This document shows, piece by piece, positions 13,807-18,944 of a stretch of DNA of 18,944 nt (its first letter is position 1; each line of letters opens with the position of its first letter). A program made the position numbers and the translations under genes. The stretch is from HGM04593 sp045647885 (lineage in GTDB: Bacteria > Bacteroidota > Bacteroidia > Bacteroidales > Bacteroidaceae). The stretch lies in contig JAZRMX010000032.1 in NCBI GenBank assembly GCA_045647885.1, positions 1 through 18,944 of the forward strand, in the 5' to 3' direction. Under the pieces are notes generated by a model, which saw nothing but the letters and a program-made list of their open reading frames with translations, ran no database searches and was not told where the DNA came from.

Positions 13807-15543
13807 ATGGATATATTACAATTGTTTACACTTTTGGGAGCATTGGGAATGTTCCTCTACGGAATGAACTTGATGAGTTCCGGATTACAAAAGGCCGCAG
13901 GCGAGCGTTTGCGTGGATTCCTCTCGGCAATGACCTCAAACCCCTTTAAAGGAGTTTTAACAGGATTAGGTATTACCTCCATTATTCAATCCTCGTCGGC
14001 CACTACCGTAATGGTGGTTAGCTTTGTAAATGCAGGGCTACTCACTCTCACACAGGCTATCGGTGTGATTATGGGTGCCAATATTGGTACTACAATCACA
14101 GCTTGGATGGTATCTTGGCTGGGGTTCAAGGCCGACATATCGATACTTGCCATTCCATTAATGCTATTCGGTTTTCTCTTTTCTAATTCAAAGAAAGATA
14201 AGCGTAAAAATATAGGCGAGTTAATTGTTGGCTTCAGCCTTTTGTTCTTAGGTCTCTCATTTATGAAGGAGTCGGTACCCGATTTGCGACAAACACCCGA
14301 GATATTGGAATTTGTTACAGCTTGGTCGGCTCACGGTTTCGCTTCGGTATTACTATTTCTTGCCTTTGGTACAATTCTTACACTTATATTGCAATCATCT
14401 TCGGCCACAATGGCCATCACCCTCATTATGCTGAGTATGGGATGGATACCGTTTGATATGGCCTGCGCAATGGTACTTGGTGAGAATATAGGTACAACCA
14501 TTACAGCAAACATAGCTGCGGCTGTTGGTAATACACAAGCAAAACGCGCCGCTATGTCGCACACAATCTTCAACCTCATCGGTGTCGTTTGGGCTTTGAT
14601 TTTATATCGTCCATTCTTGAATATCGTGGGATATACCACAGAACACCTTTTTGGGCTGCCCAATCCTGCTGCAGAAGGGTTCTATGTCACAGATTCAACC
14701 TCTGTAGAGGGCACTGCTGCGCTTTACGGTTTATCGATGTTGCACACAATGTTCAACGTGGCCAATACATTGTTGCTGGTGTGGTTCACAAAATGGATAG
14801 CAAATGCAGTGTGTTGGATTATCCGTTCGCCCAAGAACCGGGAAAAAGAGGTATTCAAACTCAAATATATATCTGCAGGTTCTCTATCTACCCCCGAACT
14901 GTCGGTAGAGCAAGCATTTGACGAGATAATACATTTTGCTCAAATATCAAAAAACGGGGCTATATATGCAAAGGAGGCAGTTGCAGAAACTGACGCCGAT
15001 AAATTCGAGGTATTGAGAAACAAACTTGTGAAATATGAGGAGATTTCGGACCGTATTGAATATGAGATTGCATCGTTCCTCAATGGTGTGTCTGCCGGGG
15101 AAGTAAGCGAAAGCACTTCACTTAAAATAAAGGCTATGTATAAGATTGTGGGTGAGCTTGAGTCTTTGGGCGATTCGGGTGAAACTATCAGCCGCATACT
15201 ATCAAGAAAAAACATACACAAGAAAAGTTTCGATAGCGAAGCGCTCAAGAACCTTAATACAATGTCCGATGCTCTCCTTGCTGCGTATGATGTTATGATT
15301 GCCAACCTTGTTGCCGCTCACAAGGGAGAACTTTTGGATATTACTAATGCGTATAATGCCGAGGAGCACCTCAACACCCTACGCAACAACTACCGTGATG
15401 CAGTTATTGAGGAGATGGAGAACGGTACAAACAATTATCAGACAATGGTCTATTATATGGATATAATGAACACCTATGAACGTATGGGTGACTTTATGAT
15501 AAACGTTTCGCAAGACCTCGAACGGGGATATATTCACAAATAA
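13807..15543 (+). CDS. Na+/phosphate cotransporter with C-terminal PhoU-like domain
   Basis: A 578-residue inner-membrane transporter of the NptA/SLC34-related family. Two inverted Na_Pi_cotrans repeats are marked by the duplicated QSSSA motif (61-65 and 196-200), each followed by a GANIGTT or GENIGTT stretch (90-96 and 225-231). About eight or nine hydrophobic segments cover residues 1-340. Residues from about 350 to 570 are soluble, helical and acidic, resembling PhoU, which in other systems senses or gates phosphate transport. It is divergent from the PhoB-like gene, with a repeat array in its promoter, and is followed by a terminator, so it is probably a single-gene transcript. Sodium-coupled phosphate uptake is the family role; other anions are less likely given the neighbours. 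Confidence 0.93.
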   Translation: MDILQLFTLLGALGMFLYGMNLMSSGLQKAAGERLRGFLSAMTSNPFKGVLTGLGITSIIQSSSATTVMVVSFVNAGLLTLTQAIGVIMGANIGTTITAWMVSWLGFKADISILAIPLMLFGFLFSNSKKDKRKNIGELIVGFSLLFLGLSFMKESVPDLRQTPEILEFVTAWSAHGFASVLLFLAFGTILTLILQSSSATMAITLIMLSMGWIPFDMACAMVLGENIGTTITANIAAAVGNTQAKRAAMSHTIFNLIGVVWALILYRPFLNIVGYTTEHLFGLPNPAAEGFYVTDSTSVEGTAALYGLSMLHTMFNVANTLLLVWFTKWIANAVCWIIRSPKNREKEVFKLKYISAGSLSTPELSVEQAFDEIIHFAQISKNGAIYAKEAVAETDADKFEVLRNKLVKYEEISDRIEYEIASFLNGVSAGEVSESTSLKIKAMYKIVGELESLGDSGETISRILSRKNIHKKSFDSEALKNLNTMSDALLAAYDVMIANLVAAHKGELLDITNAYNAEEHLNTLRNNYRDAVIEEMENGTNNYQTMVYYMDIMNTYERMGDFMINVSQDLERGYIHK

Positions 15544-15564
15544 CAACTCAACATTCATATTTGC

Positions 15565-15605
15565 AACATCGTGCTGCTCCTGCGTGGGCAGCACGATGTT
15601 TTTAT
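15565..15605 (+). terminator. Rho-independent terminator after the Na/Pi cotransporter gene
   Basis: A perfect 13-base stem (15565-15577 with 15588-15600), GC-rich at its top, closes a 10-base loop and runs directly into five consecutive T residues. It begins 21 bases after the transporter stop codon and separates this gene from the porin-pst operon. Confidence 0.9.
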
Positions 15606-15634
15606 AATCGCTTTTAAACAACTTCTTAACATAT

Positions 15635-15681
15635 CTCTAATTTTTTTGAAACAATTATGAAACTTTAGGTCAATACTTTTG
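15635..15681 (+). promoter_or_regulatory. Candidate Pho box and promoter of the porin-pst operon
   Basis: Four 7-base units lie at an exact 11-base period: CTCTAAT (15635-15641), TTGAAAC (15646-15652), ATGAAAC (15657-15663) and GGTCAAT (15668-15674). The spacers TTTT, AATT and TTTA are A/T only. The last T of the fourth unit is the first base of TACTTTTG (15674-15681), a full match to the -7 element TAnnTTTG. No -33 TTG is present at the normal distance. The register to the -7 element is the same as in front of the Na/Pi gene. Confidence 0.65.
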
Positions 15682-15705
15682 CAGTGTCAAACAAATAAAA
15701 CATTT

Positions 15706-16692
15706 ATGACAATGAAAAGAAAAGTAATCTTGGCAGGTCTTTTAGCCTGCATCGGTATCACTGCACAGGCGCAGGATACTAAAGTTGAAGAGCCTAAGGG
15801 CAAAGCGATTGTACAGGTATTCGGAAATTTCCATTCCGGATTTGGGGAAACCAACGATGACCGTGGATTTGAGTTGGAGCGTAGCTATTTGGGATACGAG
15901 TATAAACTTAAAGATGGTCTTTCTGTAAAAGGAGTAATGGACATAGGTAAATCGAGCGATGTTTCCGATTATCAACGTATCGCATACATCAAGAATGCAA
16001 TGGTCTCTTGGAAGAAAGGAAACCTAACATTGAACGGCGGTCTAATCTCAACCACCCAATTCAATTTCCAAGAAAAGTTCTGGGGTTACCGTTACATTAT
16101 GAAATCGTTCCAAGATGAATACAAATTTGGCAGCAGTGCCGATTTAGGTTTGTCTGCATCATACAAGTTTGCCGATTGGGTATCAGTTGATGCTATTATA
16201 GTAAATGGTGAGGGATATAAGAAAATCCAAAAAAACGATGGTCTGAACTACGGTTTAGGTGTTACACTCACCCCCGCGAAAGGTTTTCAGATACGTCTGT
16301 ACGGTGGTTTAAACGAGAGTGGCGAAGAGGATAAAAAGGATGTTTATAATATGGCAGCCTTTGCCGGTTACAAGTGTGACAGATTCACTATCGGTGCAGA
16401 GTATAACCATATGCTTAACGCTTCAAACACAAAAGGCAATGACCAGTTCGGCTATTCAGCATTTGCATCGGTAAAGGTTGTAAAGAATGCCGATATTTAT
16501 GCACGATTCGACGACTTATACTCAAAGAACGATTGGAATATATCAAAAGATGAACAGGCTGCAATCATCGGTGCACAATTCAAGTTGGGTAAGTATGTGA
16601 AAGTTGCTCCAAACTTCAGAATGAGTATGCCTAAAGCTGATGGAAGAAAAAATGAATATTCTGCATACGTAAATTGCTATTTTGGTTTTTAA
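15706..16692 (+). CDS. Phosphate-selective-type porin (OprO/OprP-like) of the outer membrane
   Basis: A 328-residue outer-membrane protein with a Sec signal peptide (hydrophobic LAGLLACIGI, cleavage after TAQAQ). Alternating strands follow, with the FELERSYLGYEYKL stretch (about 54-67) near the N-terminus and a C-terminal NCYFGF ending in Phe. The pattern fits the porin O/P family, though the pore specificity cannot be read from sequence alone. Two ATG codons, 15706 and 15712, are both possible; a TTG at 15679 lies inside the promoter and is rejected. The gene leads an operon with pstS 24 bases downstream, and the shared promoter carries the candidate Pho box. This strongly suggests that phosphate entry across the outer membrane is its job. 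Confidence 0.88.
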   Translation: MTMKRKVILAGLLACIGITAQAQDTKVEEPKGKAIVQVFGNFHSGFGETNDDRGFELERSYLGYEYKLKDGLSVKGVMDIGKSSDVSDYQRIAYIKNAMVSWKKGNLTLNGGLISTTQFNFQEKFWGYRYIMKSFQDEYKFGSSADLGLSASYKFADWVSVDAIIVNGEGYKKIQKNDGLNYGLGVTLTPAKGFQIRLYGGLNESGEEDKKDVYNMAAFAGYKCDRFTIGAEYNHMLNASNTKGNDQFGYSAFASVKVVKNADIYARFDDLYSKNDWNISKDEQAAIIGAQFKLGKYVKVAPNFRMSMPKADGRKNEYSAYVNCYFGF

Positions 16693-16716
16693 TAACACAC
16701 TTTAATAAAGAACAAT

Positions 16717-17778
16717 ATGAAAAAGTTTTTTTCATCAGTAATGACATTGTTAGTCGCCCTTGCAATAGTATCTTGTGGCGGAAGTACAACTAACGAAGGT
16801 CGTAAGGCTCAGGAACTTTCAGGAGCAGGTGCCACATTCCCTCTTCCTTTCTACAACGTGGTTTTCGAGCAATTTGCTCAGGTGAATGGCGACGCAGTAG
16901 CCTATGGTGGTATCGGTTCCGGTGGTGGTGTGCGTAATCTTCGTGACAAGATTGTGGATTTTGCTGGTAGCGACGCTTTTCTAACCGACAAAGAGATGGC
17001 TGATATGAACGCTGTGATTCATATTCCAACTTGTATGGGTGCAGTGGTTATAGCATACAACCTTGATGGAGTAAACGAACTCAACCTTTCGGGTGAAGTC
17101 ATTGCCGATATTTTTGCAGGCAATATAAAGATGTGGAACGATGAGCGTTTGGCTGCACTCAATCCCGGTGTAGAACTCCCTGCCGAGGCTATTATCCCGG
17201 TATTCCGTTCTGACGGTTCAGGTACTACATTCGTATTCACTGACTACTTGACAAAGGTGAGCCCTATGTGGAAAGAGAAATTCGGTGCAGGCAAGTCTGT
17301 AAACTTTCCTTCGGGACAGGCTGCAAAGGGTAACCCAGGTGTTGCAGGTGTAGTCAAACAGACAAAGAACTCTATCGGTTATGTAGGCTCGGAGTATGCC
17401 TTTGCACAGAAGATTGCATACGCAAAGATTCAGAACCAGCGTGGCGAGATTGTTGAGCCTACAGCAGCAAGTATCTCAGCTGCGGCTTCAGGCGAGATTC
17501 CTGCAGATACACGTTGCTCAATTACCAATTCCAATGCAGCAGGAGCTTATCCTATTTCAACTTTCACTTGGATGATCATCTACAAGGAGCAGAATTATTC
17601 TGACCGTTCAAAGGAGCAGGCTATGGCTACACTCGACTTGTTGAAGTACATCCTCTCTGATGAGGCACAGAAGATTACCTCCGAGGTACACTACGCTCCA
17701 CTTCCTGCAAAGGCAAAGGAGTTGAGCTTCAAGAACCTGAAGACTGTTACATTCGACGAAGTAGCAATACTGCAATAA
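16717..17778 (+). CDS. pstS: Phosphate-binding lipoprotein of the Pst ABC transporter
   Basis: A 353-residue substrate-binding protein. The N-terminus is a lipoprotein signal (Lys-Lys, hydrophobic core, then IVSC with C20), so the mature protein is lipid-anchored, probably to the outer face of the inner membrane. Phosphate-binding segments are recognisable: GAGATFPLPFY, GGIGSGGGVRNL, FAGSDAFL and RSDGSGTTFVFTDYL. It captures phosphate for the PstC/PstA permease encoded just downstream (pstC starts nine bases after its stop). It follows the porin by 24 bases with no terminator, so outer-membrane and periplasmic parts of uptake are co-transcribed. Confidence 0.97.
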   Translation: MKKFFSSVMTLLVALAIVSCGGSTTNEGRKAQELSGAGATFPLPFYNVVFEQFAQVNGDAVAYGGIGSGGGVRNLRDKIVDFAGSDAFLTDKEMADMNAVIHIPTCMGAVVIAYNLDGVNELNLSGEVIADIFAGNIKMWNDERLAALNPGVELPAEAIIPVFRSDGSGTTFVFTDYLTKVSPMWKEKFGAGKSVNFPSGQAAKGNPGVAGVVKQTKNSIGYVGSEYAFAQKIAYAKIQNQRGEIVEPTAASISAAASGEIPADTRCSITNSNAAGAYPISTFTWMIIYKEQNYSDRSKEQAMATLDLLKYILSDEAQKITSEVHYAPLPAKAKELSFKNLKTVTFDEVAILQ

Positions 17779-17787
17779 CAGAGTTTT

Positions 17788-18645
17788 ATGAACGATAAAA
17801 TATACAGAGTAATATTATTCATAGCAGCATTGGTTGTACCCACTGTGTGCGGGGGCGTAGTTTACGCCCTCGTCACTGACGCGTATGATGCGTTTGAGCA
17901 TTTCGGTTTTTTCAAGTTCCTCACTTCGTCGGAGTGGAGCTACACCGAGGGGGCAGAGCAGTACGGTGCGTTGCCATTCATAACCGGTACGCTGATGACC
18001 ACACTTTTGGCACTTATCTTCTGTATTCCCTTTTCACTACCTGTTGCACTGTTCGTGGGCGAATATTTCAAGGGAACAAAGATTGCTGCTGTACTGAGTA
18101 CCGTAACTGACCTGCTTGCAGGTATTCCATCAATCATCTATGGCCTGTGGGGATTCTACACCTTACGTCCGATTATTATGGCATTGGATATTTCGGAACA
18201 GGGTTCGGGTATTCTCACCGCCTCATTGGTCTTGGCTATTATGATTATCCCATATGCAGCATCGCTTAGTGCAGAATTTATAAAAATGGTACCGAATGAC
18301 CTAAAGGAGGGTGCATACAGCTTGGGAGCGACGCGTGCCGAGGTTATCCGCAAGGTTGTGTTCCCAGTTGCAGGTTCGGGAATATTCTCATCATATATAT
18401 TGGCCATTGGCCGTGCATTGGGCGAGACAATGACCGTGACGATGCTTATTGGCAATACCAATAATATCCCTAATTCAATCACCTCTACCGGAAACTCAAT
18501 GGCATCAATCATAGCCAACCAATTCGGCGAGGCTGATGGTCTGCGACTCTCATCACTCATTGCCATTGGCTTGATACTATTCCTTATAACAGCAACAATA
18601 AACATGGTGGGAAAGATAATGATTAAACGTGCAAGAATATCTTAA
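17788..18645 (+). CDS. pstC: Phosphate ABC transporter permease PstC
   Basis: A 285-residue inner-membrane permease with about six hydrophobic segments. The EAA-type coupling loop that contacts the ATPase is at about 174-193 (EGAYSLGATRAEVIRKVVFP), and the conserved GRALGETMTVTMLIGN stretch follows (208-223). DLLAGIPSIIYGLWGF (108-123) is typical of PstC. It lies nine bases after pstS and three bases before pstA. With PstA and the ATPase PstB (not in this window) it imports phosphate at the cost of ATP. Confidence 0.96.
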   Translation: MNDKIYRVILFIAALVVPTVCGGVVYALVTDAYDAFEHFGFFKFLTSSEWSYTEGAEQYGALPFITGTLMTTLLALIFCIPFSLPVALFVGEYFKGTKIAAVLSTVTDLLAGIPSIIYGLWGFYTLRPIIMALDISEQGSGILTASLVLAIMIIPYAASLSAEFIKMVPNDLKEGAYSLGATRAEVIRKVVFPVAGSGIFSSYILAIGRALGETMTVTMLIGNTNNIPNSITSTGNSMASIIANQFGEADGLRLSSLIAIGLILFLITATINMVGKIMIKRARIS

Positions 18646-18648
18646 TCT

Positions 18649-18944
18649 ATGACTACATTCAAAATAAAAAATCGTTTGGCAAAGGATAAACTGATGCTGT
18701 GGAGTGTATGCGTTCTTGCAGCGCTCACGGCCGTTCCTCTGCTTGCTATTTTGGGAGAAGTTTTATTGCGTGGTTACGACCAGCTATCGTGGGCCTTCTT
18801 TACCGAACCAACTCCTACAGCATACAAAGCAATGAAAGCTATCGAAGCGGGAGAGCCCATTCCAGGCGGTATTGCCAATGGTATTATCGGCACAATGATA
18901 ATGCTGGGTATGGCGGTTGTCGTTGCCGTTCCTATAAGTCGGAT
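18649..18944 (+). CDS. pstA: Phosphate ABC transporter permease PstA (partial, cut by right edge)
   Basis: The first 98 codons are visible from the ATG at 18649, three bases after the pstC stop. The peptide has a basic start, a first membrane segment (about 16-40, LMLWSVCVLAALTAVPLLAI), the loop WAFFTEPTP, and the PGGIANGIIGT motif (about 75-85) that opens the second membrane segment, as in PstA proteins. The coupling loop and the rest are outside the window. pstB and possibly phoU would be expected to follow, but this cannot be checked here. Confidence 0.92.
   Translation, partial: MTTFKIKNRLAKDKLMLWSVCVLAALTAVPLLAILGEVLLRGYDQLSWAFFTEPTPTAYKAMKAIEAGEPIPGGIANGIIGTMIMLGMAVVVAVPISR

Noticed and set aside
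15679..15705. A TTG start for the porin within the promoter
   Set aside because: The codon overlaps the TACTTTTG -7 element. The signal peptide begins at the ATG codons at 15706/15712.
16693..16716. A separate promoter or Pho box for pstS in the gap after the porin
   Set aside because: Only 24 bases are available. They contain no TAnnTTTG element and no 11-base repeats.

Overview
The window is a chromosomal segment from a member of the Bacteroidales (phylum Bacteroidota). Four things point there: promoter elements of the TAnnTTTG type, in two cases with TTG exactly 20 bases upstream; mostly absent Shine-Dalgarno sequences; a separate regulatory chain gene (pyrI) behind pyrB; and envelope proteins typical of the group (SusE/PorT-like small barrel, OprO/P-type porin, PBP1A with an acidic tail). 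I cannot name the genus. There are no RNA genes, CRISPR arrays or prophage genes. The only mobile DNA visible is the start of a probable ISAon1-type transposase gene cut by the left edge.

Layout. (1) 1-140: start of the IS-type gene, minus strand, with its promoter. (2) 154-6396: a minus-strand cell-envelope operon read from right to left: class A penicillin-binding protein, kdsB (LPS Kdo activation), a degenerate M16 peptidase homologue, murB (peptidoglycan precursor), and a PhnP-like metallo-hydrolase. It closes at a 17-bp perfect hairpin terminator. (3) 6397-6811: divergent spacer with the PBP promoter, an unusual 108-base stretch holding one T, and the pyrB leader. (4) 6812-9476: plus-strand cluster pyrB-pyrI-flavin reductase-small outer-membrane barrel. 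It is closed by a bidirectional terminator with a 25-bp perfect stem shared with convergent glyA. (5) 9562-11419: glyA and a small unrecognised conserved-looking gene, minus strand. (6) 11536-18944: a phosphate block. A PhoR/PhoB-like two-component pair (minus strand) is divergent from a Na+/phosphate cotransporter with a PhoU-like tail. This is followed by an operon of phosphate-selective-type porin, pstS, pstC and pstA (cut by the right edge).

The most interesting observation is in the phosphate block. The promoters of the Na/Pi transporter and of the porin-pst operon each carry 7-base direct repeats at an 11-base period with A/T-only 4-base spacers. These end at exactly the same place relative to the -7 element. 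This is the architecture of a PhoB-bound Pho box, but built on a Bacteroidota-type promoter and with a different repeat (roughly NTGWAAY). The adjacent PhoB-like regulator is the obvious candidate binder. The porin-pst operon would then give one phosphate-regulated route from outer membrane pore through periplasmic binding lipoprotein to inner-membrane ABC permease.
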